A stretch of DNA of 64,000 bases from JBKQHQ01 sp052148715 (GCA_052148715.1 JBKQHQ010000031.1:62001-126000); one strand, 5' to 3'. Positions 44,588 to 54,537 are shown, numbered from the stretch's first letter. Notes: generated by a model not told the origin, from the sequence alone. Program-made: numbers and translations.

Positions 44588-44788
44588 TCAGTAGCATGTG
44601 CCGCCCAGGGAATCACAATAACGGCCCGGCGCACAAAGTTCCTTGGCATGACACTCGCAGGGCTTAGTGACTACGCCTGGGACACACGTAGCTAGGCTTA
44701 CACGGTGGTGATGCCTATAGGTAATGGTGTCCGCTAGAGCACCTTGCGAGAGGGCGGCGGCCATAAGGAATACAGTCAGTGTTCTCAT
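44588..44788 (-). CDS. Small secreted Cys-rich peptide
   Basis: 66 residues from the ATG at 44788, with a strong AGGAG 6 bases upstream, which decides the start. A clear signal peptide (MRTLTVFLMAAALSQGALA) precedes a mature peptide of about 46 residues with seven cysteines (CVPGVVTKPCECHAKELC ... YCDSLGGTCY) and a His-rich start (TYRHHHRV). The spacing suggests a disulfide-knotted peptide. No family recognised. Confidence 0.7.
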   Translation of the reverse strand: MRTLTVFLMAAALSQGALADTITYRHHHRVSLATCVPGVVTKPCECHAKELCAPGRYCDSLGGTCY

Positions 44789-45060
44789 TACTTCTCCTCT
44801 TCGATTGTGCGCGATGCGCTGTAGGGGAAGAACCCCCAAGTCATCCGAGCAAGAAGCAGGCCAGAGGCTGTTGCGGGGCAGGACCTGCTAGCATAAAAAA
44901 TGTATAAGTTTCTGGTGGTCGAGCACGAGACTTGAGTATTCGACCCGCACCTGCTCCGTCACAAAGAGCGCCTGGTCGCAGTTGTATTGAGACCTCGTGA
45001 ACATGGTCTGTTCCAGCTCAATTCTTCGGGCGATGACCTCACTCCCCAACGACGCATGTC

Positions 45061-46083
45061 ATGAAAAAAATCGGATTTCTGTCATTTGGCCATTGGAGTC
45101 CTTCGCCCCATTCGAAGACGCGATCGGCTTCCGACGCCCTCCTGCAATCGATCGACTTGGCCGTCGCTGCCGAGGAACTCGGCGCGGACGGGGCTTACTT
45201 CCGCGTGCATCACTTCGCCCGCCAGCTCGGCTCCCCCTTCCCGCTACTGGCTGCTGTCGGCGCGAAAACCAAGCGCATCGAGATCGGGACTGCGGTCATC
45301 GATATGCGGTATGAGAACCCTCTGTACATGGCAGAGGACGCCGGCGCGGCCGACATCATCGCTGGCGGACGCCTGCAACTGGGCATCAGCCGCGGTTCCC
45401 CCGAGCAGGTGATCGATGGATGGCGTCACTTCGGTTACGCCCCGCCGGAGGGAATGACCGATGCCGACATGGCCAGACGTCACACAGAGGTGCTGCTCGA
45501 GGTGCTGCAAGGGGAGGGCTTCGCGCACCCAAATCCGCGACCGATGTTCCCGAATCCTCCAGGCCTCCTGCGCCTCGAGCCCTACTCGGAGGGCCTGCGC
45601 GATCGAATCTGGTGGGGCGCCGGTTCGAATGCCACGGCCGAGTGGGCCGCCAAGTTCGGGATGAATCTGCAGAGTTCAACACTTAAGAATGACGAGAGCG
45701 GCCGTCCTTTCCACATACAGCAGGCGGAGCAGATCCGCGTATTCCGGGAGGCGTGGAAGGTGGCCAATCATGCACGCGAGCCGCGGGTGTCGGTCAGCCG
45801 CAGTATCTTTGCACTCGTCGACGACCGCGACCGCGCCTATTTCGGGCACGGGAACGACAACGAGGACGCTATCGGCTTCCTCGGCGACGACACACGAGCC
45901 ATTTTTGGCCGCAGCTACGCCGCCGAGCCTAACATCCTTGTCGAGCAGCTCGCGAAAGACGAAGCCGTCGCAGAGGCTGACACACTGCTCTTGACCGTCC
46001 CTAATCAGCTCGGCGTCGACTATAACGCTCACGTCATCGAGGCGATCCTCAAGCATGTCGCCCGTGGCCTCCGTTGGCGCTGA
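45061..46083 (+). CDS. LLM-class flavin-dependent oxidoreductase
   Basis: 340 residues. Luciferase-like TIM barrel: GFLSFGHWSP at the N-terminus, AEELGADGAYFRVHHFARQL (the usual WxxEHH region is FRVHHF), IEIGTAVIDMRYENPLYMAE and GGRLQLGISRGSPEQV. It uses reduced FMN or F420. The substrate is unknown. It is followed by a convergent EthD-like gene; monooxygenase and EthD families often occur near degradation genes, but no pathway is evident. Confidence 0.88.
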   Translation: MKKIGFLSFGHWSPSPHSKTRSASDALLQSIDLAVAAEELGADGAYFRVHHFARQLGSPFPLLAAVGAKTKRIEIGTAVIDMRYENPLYMAEDAGAADIIAGGRLQLGISRGSPEQVIDGWRHFGYAPPEGMTDADMARRHTEVLLEVLQGEGFAHPNPRPMFPNPPGLLRLEPYSEGLRDRIWWGAGSNATAEWAAKFGMNLQSSTLKNDESGRPFHIQQAEQIRVFREAWKVANHAREPRVSVSRSIFALVDDRDRAYFGHGNDNEDAIGFLGDDTRAIFGRSYAAEPNILVEQLAKDEAVAEADTLLLTVPNQLGVDYNAHVIEAILKHVARGLRWR

Positions 46084-46159
46084 CGCTTCTGCCGGGCGTG
46101 ATCGTCCCGAGGTTTGTTCGTCCGCGCGCTTGGGTGCCGGATCTTCATGTAAATTACTG

Positions 46160-46870
46160 CTATTGCTTATTTATTACCTCGAGTGTCGCCATCGGATAGT
46201 GACAGCTGCCGCCTTGAAAGGGCGGAAACTGTCGGTAGTCGGCGCGCATCTCTTCGCGCACGGGCGAATTCAAGGCGGCGGTCAGTGCTGCGGCGTCGTC
46301 GAACACCACCTTGTTGCGCTGCATGTGATTGATGCGCGGCCACGGCAGAAAGCCGCACCAGTCAAGACGCGTGCAAATCTCGATCTCGCGGATGCCAGGG
46401 AACCGCGCCATGATGGGAGCGTGATGGGCGATATAAAAGTCGTTCCAGAGGTTGAGATCTTCGGCCTCGCCGGGATAGTGGACGAGATAGGAGCAACGGA
46501 CCTCGCCTGCGGGCGTTCGGAAAAGGCGGTCGGAGACCGGGAAGGGCCGCGCCACCATTGCCTGCTGCTCGACGCGCGCTTGCCGCATGCTCGGTAGCAC
46601 ACCGGGCGCGGCCAGCTCCTGTAGATGCCCGGCCCGTGCCGCCGCAGCCTCGAGCGCGTCGATTCTGTCGAAATAGAGCTGCAAGGCAAGCTGCGGCGGC
46701 GGCCCTTCCTTGCCATAAGGATCGCTGGTCGATGCGGCCGTGAAGATGAGGCCGCGCCGGAGCCGCGGGGTTGTATTCACGATTTCGACCACGCGGACGT
46801 GCTCGGCGTCGTTGAGGCGCAGCGTCGGCGACTGCTGGTCGTGAAACGTCAGGAAGAGTGTAAAGCTCAC
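46160..46870 (-). CDS. EthD-like dimeric alpha/beta-barrel protein
   Basis: 236 residues, two ferredoxin-like halves. The C-terminal half contains the EthD/ABM pattern LNLWNDFYIAHHAPIMARFP followed by GIREIEICTRLDW. EthD proteins accompany monooxygenases that degrade ethers and polyketide-like compounds, but their chemistry is unclear. It is divergent from the indolepyruvate oxidoreductase gene. Confidence 0.7.
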   Translation of the reverse strand: MSFTLFLTFHDQQSPTLRLNDAEHVRVVEIVNTTPRLRRGLIFTAASTSDPYGKEGPPPQLALQLYFDRIDALEAAAARAGHLQELAAPGVLPSMRQARVEQQAMVARPFPVSDRLFRTPAGEVRCSYLVHYPGEAEDLNLWNDFYIAHHAPIMARFPGIREIEICTRLDWCGFLPWPRINHMQRNKVVFDDAAALTAALNSPVREEMRADYRQFPPFQGGSCHYPMATLEVINKQ

Positions 46871-47116
46871 TCAATGCTCCTTCGATTCGGCCGCGCGGCA
46901 AGGAAAGCCGCAGAAACAAACGGCCAAAAGCTGCCGTTAGCGGCCGATAGACCAATGGGCGGCCGATTTTCAAGCGGCGGGCGGGAAGGATAGCCGGGTT
47001 GGGAACGACGCCGGGAGGGGCCTTTGGTCTGCCGGTCGCAATTGACGCGCCCACCGCCGTGGCAGCCATCCACTTGAGGCGCTAAAGTGGAGCCCGCCAA
47101 GCAACGGAGGGCCGAG

Positions 47117-50100
47117 GTGGAGCTCGCACCGGTGACGTTGGAGGACAAATATACCCTCCAATCCGGCCGCATCTATTTGTCGGGGATTCAAGCTCTGGTG
47201 CGGCTGCCGATGCTGCAGCGGGAGCGCGACCGGGCCGCGGGGCGCAAGACCGCGGGTTTCATTTCGGGCTACCGGGGCTCTCCGCTCGGCGGTTACGACC
47301 ACGCGCTTTGGCAGGTGCGGGCGCTGCTCGATCAGCACGACATCGTGTTTCAGCCCGGGCTCAACGAGGATCTGGCGGCCACGTCGGTATGGGGCAGCCA
47401 GCAGGTGGGGCTGTTCCCCGGCGCCAAGGTCGATGGCGTTTTCGGTATCTGGTACGGCAAGGGTCCTGGCGTCGATCGCTCGGTCGACGTGCTCAAGCAT
47501 GCGAACCTCGCCGGCACCTCGCCGCATGGCGGCGTGCTCGCGCTCGCGGGCGATGACCACGGGGCGCAGTCCTCGACCACCGCGCATCAGAGCGAGCAAA
47601 TTTTTGCGGCGGCGATGATGCCCATCCTCAATCCGGCGACTGTGCAAGAATATTTTGATCTCGGCCTGATCGGGTTTGCGCTGTCGCGCTACAGCGGATG
47701 CTGGATCGGCTTCAAGACCATCAGCGAGACGGTCGAGAGCTCGGCCTCGATCACGATCGACGCGCAGCGCGGTGCCGTCGTGACGCCGAGCGACTTCGAG
47801 CCGCCACCAGGCGGCCTGCATATCCGTTGGCCGAAGGGCGGCATGGACTGGGCGCTCGATCAAGAGCAGCGGCTGCACGGCCCGAAAATGGCGGCGGTCG
47901 CGGCCTTCGCCCGCGCCAACGCCCTCGACCGGGTTCTGATCGATCCGCCGCAGCCGCGGCTCGGCATCATCTCAACCGGCAAGGCCTATCTCGATCTGCG
48001 CCAAGCGCTGGCCGATCTCGGCATCGATGACCGGGCGGCCGCCTCCCTCGGCATCCGCCTCTACAAGATCGGCCTCACCTGGCCGCTCGAGCCGCAAGGG
48101 GCGCTGCGCTTCGCCGCTGGGTGCAAAGACATCCTCGTGGTCGAGGAGAAGCGCGGCTTCATCGAGCAACAACTCGTTCGGCTTCTCTACAACATGGACG
48201 CCGCGCGCCGGCCAAGCATCGTCGGCAAGAACGATGAGCAGGGCGCGCCGTTGCTGCCGAGCCATGGCGAGCTGACCCCGACTATGGTGGCGCGGGCGAT
48301 CGTTTTGCGGCTCAAGCGTCTGGGCGAGGGGAGCCAATTCGACCAGCGGCTCGCTCGGCTCGAATCCTTCGAGCGCCTGAGCGAGACGCCGCCGCCAAAA
48401 ATCCGGCGAACGCCGTTCTTCTGCGCCGGCTGCCCGCACAATACCTCGACGCGCGTGCCGGATGGCAGCCGCGCCATGGCCGGGATCGGCTGCCACAGCA
48501 TGGCGTTGTTCATGCCGACACGCGCCACCGCCACCCTTACGCATATGGGCGGCGAGGGCGCCAATTGGATCGGGCAGGCGCCGTTCACCGACGAGCAGCA
48601 CGTCTTCCAGAATCTTGGTGACGGCACCTACTCACATAGCGGGCTCATCGCCATCCGTGCCGCGGCCGCGGCCGGCGTCAACATCACCTACAAGATCCTT
48701 TACAACGATGCGGTGGCGATGACCGGGGGCCAGCCGGTGGAAGGACGGCTTACGGTGCCGCAGATCGCGCATCAGGTGCTGGCCGAGGGCGCGAAGCGCG
48801 TCGTCGTCGCGACCGACGAGCCCCGCAAGTACCCGCGCAACGCAGGCTTCCCACGCGAGGTGGAAATCCGCCATCGCGACGAGCTCGATGCCGTCCAGCG
48901 CGAGCTGCGCAGTATGCCGGGTCTTACGGTTCTCATCTACGACCAGACCTGCGCAGCCGAGAAGCGCCGCCGCCGCAAGCGCGGCCTTTATCCGGATCCG
49001 CCGAAGCGCGTCTTCATCAACGACGCGGTGTGCGAGGGCTGCGGCGACTGCTCCGACAAATCGAATTGTATCGCCGTGAAGCCGGTCGAGACTGAGCTCG
49101 GCCGCAAGCGGCAGATCGACCAGTCAAGCTGCAACAAGGATTTCTCCTGCCTCAAGGGATTTTGCCCGAGCTTCGTCACGGTGCACGGCGGTACGCCGCG
49201 CAAGCTCGCCAAGCCCGCCGCCGGCGGCGCGCCGGTTGTGCCTGTGCCGCTGCCGGCCGCGCGGCCGCTCGATGCACCCTACGGGATCATCATCACCGGC
49301 ATCGGCGGCACCGGCGTGATCACGCTCGGCGCCCTTCTCGGCATGGCGGCGCATCTCGAAGGCAAGGGCTGCACCGTCCTCGATTTCACCGGCTTGGCGC
49401 AGAAGAACGGCGCGGTCATGAGTCACGTGCGGCTCGCGCCGCAGCCGGAGGACCTGCACGCGGTGCGCGTTGCCGCTGGCGGCGCCGATCTGCTGCTCGG
49501 CTGCGACATGGTGGTCGCGGCGAGCCCCGCCGCGCTCACCTGCGTCGAGAGCGGCGTTACCAAGGCGGTGATCAACAGCCATCTGCAGCCGACCGCCGCC
49601 TTCGTCTTAAATCCGGACATCGATTTCGAGACGGCGGCGATGTTGCGGGCGATCAAGGATGCGGCGGGCGGCGCCGGCACCGACGTGATCGACGGCACGT
49701 CCCTTGCGGCGGCGCTGATGGGCGATTCGATCGGCGCCAATCTGTTCATGCTCGGCTATGCATTTCAAAAAGGTCTCGTGCCGCTCAGCCTCGCCGCCAT
49801 CGAGCGCGCGATCGAATTGAACAACGTTGCCGTCGACATCAACCGGCGCACCTTCGCGTGGGGGCGTCTGGCGGCTCATGACCGCGCCCGGGTCGAGGCG
49901 CTGCTGCGGTCTTCCGTTCGCGTCGAGGCGCCGAAAGCGATGGACCTTGCGGCCTTGGTTGAGCATCGGGCCGCGTTCCTCACCGACTATCAAGACGCCC
50001 GTTATGCTCGGCGCTATCGCGACGCCGTGGGGCAAATCGAAGCGGCCGAGAAGGCACGCGGGCGTGGCCGCACCGGTCTTGCCGAAGCGGTTGCGCGCAA

Positions 50101-50599
50101 CCTGTTCAAGCTGATGGCCTACAAGGACGAGTACGAGGTGGCGCGGCTCTACACCGACGGCGCCTTCATCGAGAAGCTTAACCGGCAGTTCGAAGGCGAT
50201 TTCCGCCTGAATTTTCACTTGGCGCCGCCCCTCCTCGCCGCGCGCGACGGGGCGACCGGCGAGCTCAAGAAGCGCGCCTTCGGGCCGTGGATATTTTCCG
50301 CGTTCAAGGTCCTGGCACGGCTGCGCCGCCTGCGCGGCACGCCCTTCGATCTGTTCGGGCGCACGCAGGAGCGTCGGTTGGAGCGGCGACTGATCGCCGA
50401 TTACGAGGCGATCCTGCGCGAGCTCGCAGCGTCGCTCGACGCCGAAAACCATGCGCTGGCCGTGGAGATCGCCTCGCTGCCGGAGCAAATTCGCGGATTC
50501 GGCCATATCAAGTTGCGCAACGTCGAGAAGGTTGCGGCGCCCCAGGCGCAGCTGCTCGAGCTCTGGCGCAGCAAGGGCAGGGTGGCCTCGGCGGCGTAG
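47117..50599 (+). CDS. Fused indolepyruvate:ferredoxin oxidoreductase-family enzyme
   Basis: 1160 residues from the GTG at 47117, chosen because GGAGG lies 6 bases upstream; a GTG at 47087 is possible. The single chain carries all IOR domains. The N-terminal pyrimidine-binding domain has TAGFISGYRGSPLGGYDHAL. The TPP domain has FCAGCPHNTSTR and YNDAVAMTGGQPVEG. The 4Fe-4S site is CEGCGDCSDKSNC, and the C-terminal gamma-type domain begins GIIITGIGGTGVITLGALL. These large aerobic forms oxidise aryl- or branched 2-oxo acids to acyl-CoA. Partner genes are not obvious here. Confidence 0.93.
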   Translation: MELAPVTLEDKYTLQSGRIYLSGIQALVRLPMLQRERDRAAGRKTAGFISGYRGSPLGGYDHALWQVRALLDQHDIVFQPGLNEDLAATSVWGSQQVGLFPGAKVDGVFGIWYGKGPGVDRSVDVLKHANLAGTSPHGGVLALAGDDHGAQSSTTAHQSEQIFAAAMMPILNPATVQEYFDLGLIGFALSRYSGCWIGFKTISETVESSASITIDAQRGAVVTPSDFEPPPGGLHIRWPKGGMDWALDQEQRLHGPKMAAVAAFARANALDRVLIDPPQPRLGIISTGKAYLDLRQALADLGIDDRAAASLGIRLYKIGLTWPLEPQGALRFAAGCKDILVVEEKRGFIEQQLVRLLYNMDAARRPSIVGKNDEQGAPLLPSHGELTPTMVARAIVLRLKRLGEGSQFDQRLARLESFERLSETPPPKIRRTPFFCAGCPHNTSTRVPDGSRAMAGIGCHSMALFMPTRATATLTHMGGEGANWIGQAPFTDEQHVFQNLGDGTYSHSGLIAIRAAAAAGVNITYKILYNDAVAMTGGQPVEGRLTVPQIAHQVLAEGAKRVVVATDEPRKYPRNAGFPREVEIRHRDELDAVQRELRSMPGLTVLIYDQTCAAEKRRRRKRGLYPDPPKRVFINDAVCEGCGDCSDKSNCIAVKPVETELGRKRQIDQSSCNKDFSCLKGFCPSFVTVHGGTPRKLAKPAAGGAPVVPVPLPAARPLDAPYGIIITGIGGTGVITLGALLGMAAHLEGKGCTVLDFTGLAQKNGAVMSHVRLAPQPEDLHAVRVAAGGADLLLGCDMVVAASPAALTCVESGVTKAVINSHLQPTAAFVLNPDIDFETAAMLRAIKDAAGGAGTDVIDGTSLAAALMGDSIGANLFMLGYAFQKGLVPLSLAAIERAIELNNVAVDINRRTFAWGRLAAHDRARVEALLRSSVRVEAPKAMDLAALVEHRAAFLTDYQDARYARRYRDAVGQIEAAEKARGRGRTGLAEAVARNLFKLMAYKDEYEVARLYTDGAFIEKLNRQFEGDFRLNFHLAPPLLAARDGATGELKKRAFGPWIFSAFKVLARLRRLRGTPFDLFGRTQERRLERRLIADYEAILRELAASLDAENHALAVEIASLPEQIRGFGHIKLRNVEKVAAPQAQLLELWRSKGRVASAA

Positions 50600-50644
50600 C
50601 CATCGCAGCTGCCTCAACGCGGCCGGCGACCCCCTCTGCTTCAA

Positions 50645-52501
50645 TTACGACGGCGCTTCAGTTTGGGCGCCGAGCCACGTCGCGCCTGGCTCGTCCGGCG
50701 GTACCGACGCCACGAGGGCCTTAGTGTGCGGGTGTTGCGGGTTAGCGAAGATCGCATCGACCGGTCCTTGCTCGACGATCTCGCCCTGCGCCATCACCAG
50801 GACCCTACTGCAGAGATGGCGAACGGCGCCGAGGTCGTGGCAAATGAACAACATGGCGAAGCCGAGCTCGGCGCGCAGGCGCGCGAGCAGGTTCAGCAGT
50901 TGCGCTTGGATCGACACATCGAGGCCGGAAACGATCTCGTCGGCCACCAAGAGCTTTGGCACGTTGCAGAGTGCGCGCGCGATGTTGATCCGTTGACGCT
51001 GGCCGCCGGACAACTGCCATGGAAGCAGCCCGGCGAGGTCGGTAGGCAGTCCCATCTCGGCGAGCAGCGCTTTCGTCCGTTCACGTCTTTCCGGCCACGC
51101 CGCATGGCCATTGGCGGCCTCCATCGTTTGGGTGACGATACTGGCGACCCGCCGACGCGGGTTGAGCGCCGATTGCGGATCCTGAAACACCATCTGGATG
51201 GTCGCGGTGCGGTGCGCAAAGGCTTGGTGCGACCGATCCGAGACGTCGATGCCCTTAAGCAGGATGCGGCCGCCGGAAGGTTGTTCGAGCCCGACCAGCA
51301 GTTTGGCGAGCGTGCTCTTGCCGCTGCCGCTTTCGCCGATCAGAGCCACGAACTCGTGCTCGGCAATGGTGAAACTGACGTTCCTCACCGCCGCGACGTG
51401 ACGTGACCCGAGCCAGGGTCCGGCGACGGCATAGTGCTTGCTGAGATCCTCGACTTGCAACACCGGCCGGCCGCCTCCGACCGTATCCGGTAGGGTGGGT
51501 GGGCTTGGCGCGGCGATCTGCGGCACGGCAGCCGTGCGCAGGCAAGCCGCCGCATGGTCGGCGCCGACGTCGACATTCGCCGGGGTGATGCGACGACAGT
51601 CCTCTGCTGCGGTCGGACATCGCGGCGCGAAGTGGCAGCCGCCGATGTCGCGCAGCTGGCGCAAGCTCGGCATTTGCTCCGGGAGCAAATAGAGGGCGCG
51701 CCGCGTCGGACTCATGGATGGCATCGCCAGTTGCAGGCAGCGCGTATAGGGATGGGCGCAAGCCTGCAGCAGCGCGGACGCCGGGCCATATTCAACCGTG
51801 CGGCCCGCATACATGACCATCAGGTCGTCGCACAGCTGCGCGGCGAGCCGCAGGTCATGGGTGATGAAGATCAGGGCAGTCCCGTGCAGCTGCTGCATCT
51901 CGGCGATCAGCCGGATGATGTGCGGGTGCAGGGTCGCATCGAGGGCGGTCGTCGGCTCGTCGGCGATGACGAGACGGGGATCGCTTGCGAACGCCATGGC
52001 GATCAGCACGCGTTGGCACATGCCGCCCGAAAGTTGATGCGGATAGCGGGAGAGCAAGTCGGCGGCGTGCGCGAGATGGGCGGCGTCGAGCATGGCGCAC
52101 GCCCGCTCGCGCCGTTGCCGCCGGCTCTTGCCGCCGAGCCGCGCCAGATGCTCGTCGAATTGCTGGCCGATAGTGAGCACCGGGTTGAGCGCGGTCAACG
52201 GCGCCTGCGGGATGAAGGCGATGGCGCGGCCGAGCAGCGCGCGTCGCGCTTGCGGCGCCATGCCGATCAGGTCGCGGCCCGCGAACGACAGCGTTCCTCC
52301 GGTCACGGCAAATCCGGGCGGAAGCAGTTGCGCGATGGTGCGTCCGACCATCGACTTGCCGGCGCCGGATTCGCCGACCAAGCCCAGGATCTTTCCGGGC
52401 TTCAGCGTGAACGAGAGCGCCCGCAGCACCGGCACGCGATCCTCGCCGAGCTTTGCGCCGACGCTGAGTTCGTGGGCCTCCAGCACGTTCACGGGAATCA
52501 T
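50645..52501 (-). CDS. Peptide-type ABC transporter, double ATPase (DppD-DppF fusion)
   Basis: 618 residues from the ATG at 52501, whose ATGA overlaps the permease stop. There are two complete ATPase halves. The first has Walker A GLVGESGAGKSMVG, signature LSGGMCQRVLIAMA and Walker B LVIADEPTTALD. The second has LIGESGSGKSTLAK, LSGGQRQRINIARAL and LLVADEIVSGLD. The oligopeptide/dipeptide C-terminal Cys-rich motif (GGCHFAPRCPTAAEDC) sits between them. Together they power import through the two permeases upstream. The fusion of D and F into one chain is common in these bacteria. Confidence 0.93.
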   Translation of the reverse strand: MIPVNVLEAHELSVGAKLGEDRVPVLRALSFTLKPGKILGLVGESGAGKSMVGRTIAQLLPPGFAVTGGTLSFAGRDLIGMAPQARRALLGRAIAFIPQAPLTALNPVLTIGQQFDEHLARLGGKSRRQRRERACAMLDAAHLAHAADLLSRYPHQLSGGMCQRVLIAMAFASDPRLVIADEPTTALDATLHPHIIRLIAEMQQLHGTALIFITHDLRLAAQLCDDLMVMYAGRTVEYGPASALLQACAHPYTRCLQLAMPSMSPTRRALYLLPEQMPSLRQLRDIGGCHFAPRCPTAAEDCRRITPANVDVGADHAAACLRTAAVPQIAAPSPPTLPDTVGGGRPVLQVEDLSKHYAVAGPWLGSRHVAAVRNVSFTIAEHEFVALIGESGSGKSTLAKLLVGLEQPSGGRILLKGIDVSDRSHQAFAHRTATIQMVFQDPQSALNPRRRVASIVTQTMEAANGHAAWPERRERTKALLAEMGLPTDLAGLLPWQLSGGQRQRINIARALCNVPKLLVADEIVSGLDVSIQAQLLNLLARLRAELGFAMLFICHDLGAVRHLCSRVLVMAQGEIVEQGPVDAIFANPQHPHTKALVASVPPDEPGATWLGAQTEAPS

Positions 52502-53355
52502 CGTTGGGCTTGCGTGAGGCGCACGTCCAGCGTGCGCCGCAGGCCGTCGCCGAGCAGGTTGAACGCCGTCACGGTCACGAAGATCGCAAGGATCGGAAGC
52601 AGCAGATTCCACGGGGATTGATAGAGATACTGCCGCGCGTCGGCGATCATCTGCCCCCACGCCGCCTGGTCCGGCTTCACGCCAAGCCCGACGAAGGACA
52701 GGATCGCCTCGACCACAACGGCGATGGCCATCTCCAGGCTCACGAGCGTGATCAGGAGCGGCAGCGTCGCCGGCAGCACTTCGCGGGTCACCGTCTGCCA
52801 ATGGGTGAAGCCGACGAGGCGAGCGGCGGCGACGTAGTCCCGCCGGGTCACGATCAAAACCTCGCTGCGCAACACGCGGCAGAACCGGGTCCAATCGACC
52901 AGGATGATGGCGAGGATCACCTTGTCGAGGCCGGTGCCCAGCCCGACCATGAGCACGAGCGAGAGAATAACCGGCGGGAACGACATCCACACATCGACCG
53001 CGCGGCCGATGATCCAGTCGACGACGCCGCCGAGATAACCGGAAACGTGGGCAAGGACCGATCCGATCAGCATGGCGCCGAGCGAGGCGAGGATGGCGAC
53101 CGTCATGGCGGTGCGCGCGCCGTAGATCAGGCGCGACAGCACGCAGCGCCCGAGGCTGTCGGTGCCGAACGGGAAGGCTCCGTCCCCGCCTTGGGCCCAA
53201 GCCGGCGGCAGCAGGATCGCGAGGAGATCTTGCTCGGCCGGATCGTGCGGCGCCAGCTGCCGCGCGAAGAGCGCGCAGCATCCGATGCAGGCAAGGAGGC
53301 CGAGCGCCGTCAGAACCCGGCCGGATCGAAGCGAACGCGCGAGCAGACCCGGCAT
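52498..53355 (-). CDS. Peptide-type ABC transporter permease (DppC-like)
   Basis: 285 residues from the ATG at 53355; this start overlaps the DppB stop by one base (TGATG). N-terminal transmembrane segment (LTALGLLACIGCCALFARQL), then FPFGTDSLGRCVLSRLIYGA and the ATPase-docking EAA loop EVLIVTRRDYVAAARLVGFT. This is the C-type permease of a family 5 importer. Part of the SBP-B-C-DF operon. Confidence 0.92.
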   Translation of the reverse strand: MPGLLARSLRSGRVLTALGLLACIGCCALFARQLAPHDPAEQDLLAILLPPAWAQGGDGAFPFGTDSLGRCVLSRLIYGARTAMTVAILASLGAMLIGSVLAHVSGYLGGVVDWIIGRAVDVWMSFPPVILSLVLMVGLGTGLDKVILAIILVDWTRFCRVLRSEVLIVTRRDYVAAARLVGFTHWQTVTREVLPATLPLLITLVSLEMAIAVVVEAILSFVGLGVKPDQAAWGQMIADARQYLYQSPWNLLLPILAIFVTVTAFNLLGDGLRRTLDVRLTQAQR

Positions 53356-54371
53356 CAGCGCACCCGCACTTTGGGATTGAGCACCAGATAGAGGCTGTCG
53401 ACCACCGTATTGATCACGAGCACCACCACGCAATAGGTGAGCCCCACCGTCTGAATGAGCGGCAGATCGGCATTGCGCACGGCGTCGACCATGAGGTTGC
53501 CGAGCCCCGGATAGGAATAGATCAGCTCGACCAGCAACGTTCCGCTGAACAGGAATCCGAATTGTACCCCGGTGAGCGTCAGCGTCGGCAGCGCGGCGTT
53601 CTTGAGGGCGTGGCCGACGAGGATGCGGTGCTCGGAGACACCGCGCAGGCGTGCCTGCTCGATGTAATCCTCGTGATAGACATCGAACAGACTCGAACGC
53701 AGCACCCGCATGATCGGCGGCGAGAAGGCGAGCCCGAGCGCAAGCGCCGGCAACACCATGTGCTGCAGCGCGTTGGCGAAGATGTCGAGGCGTCCGCTGA
53801 TCAGCGTATCGAGCAGTACGAAACCGGTGATGTTCGGCCGCATCAAGCCGGGTGAAAGCGTGCCCGTGAAGGGCAGCACTTGCAGCAGCACGCCGAACAC
53901 AAAAAGCAAGATCAGTCCCCAGAGAAATTCCGGGATCGACAGGAGCAGTAGCGAGGCGAGGTCGCCGATCGTCTCGAGGACGCTGCCGCGCACGTGGAAC
54001 AGGAGCAGGCCCCCGGCGATCCCCAGGATCGTGGCGATAATCATGGCCATGAGCGCAAGCTCGATGGTCGCCGGCAACGTCTCGGCGACCAGCGCGCCGG
54101 CATCGCGGCGAAACTGTATCGAGCGGCCGAAGTCGCCGCGTAGCGCCCCGGCCAGCCAGATCAGATATTGCTGTGGCAGCGGCCGATCGAGGCCCATCTC
54201 CCGCCGCTTGGCCTCGACCTCCGCGGTTGTCGCCGAAGGCGGCAGCGACATTGCCGCCGGGTCGACCGGCAGCACGCGCAGCACGCAGAAGAGCAGGGCG
54301 GACACCACGAGCAGGATCGGGATGGCGGCGAGCAGGCGGCGGCCGAGGAGCGAGAGGAGCGTGCTGATCAT
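53355..54371 (-). CDS. Peptide-type ABC transporter permease (DppB-like)
   Basis: 338 residues from the ATG at 54371 (MISTLLSLLGRRLLAAIPIL). An earlier in-frame start would run into the dispersed repeat. It has the family's REMGLDRPLPQQYLIWLAGA segment and the docking loop VYHEDYIEQARLRGVSEHRI. The EAA loop and six helices are visible. It forms the membrane channel with the C-type permease. Confidence 0.92.
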   Translation of the reverse strand: MISTLLSLLGRRLLAAIPILLVVSALLFCVLRVLPVDPAAMSLPPSATTAEVEAKRREMGLDRPLPQQYLIWLAGALRGDFGRSIQFRRDAGALVAETLPATIELALMAMIIATILGIAGGLLLFHVRGSVLETIGDLASLLLLSIPEFLWGLILLFVFGVLLQVLPFTGTLSPGLMRPNITGFVLLDTLISGRLDIFANALQHMVLPALALGLAFSPPIMRVLRSSLFDVYHEDYIEQARLRGVSEHRILVGHALKNAALPTLTLTGVQFGFLFSGTLLVELIYSYPGLGNLMVDAVRNADLPLIQTVGLTYCVVVLVINTVVDSLYLVLNPKVRVR

Positions 54372-54411
54372 GCGAGGCCAACGCGGAGCTGAACGCAAAA
54401 CCCACTCAGTC

Positions 54412-54509
54412 GTCATGCTCCGCGAAGGCGGAGCACCCAGTATCCGCCGACGGTGCGAGAGCCCTCCGCGCCGGTAGTCACTGGGTCATCCGCTTGCGCG
54501 GATGATGAC
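54412..54509 (-). repeat. Dispersed double-palindrome element, copy 2
   Basis: Inverted copy of the 16923-17021 element: GCTCCGCGAAGGCGGAGC and ATCCGCTTGCGCGGAT hairpins, with CCCAGTA and ACTGGG arms and GTCAT/ATGAC ends. It lies in the gap between the binding-protein gene and the DppB-like permease of one operon. Confidence 0.85.
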
Positions 54510-54537
54510 ATCTGAGAGGAGGGGATGGTGACAGACA

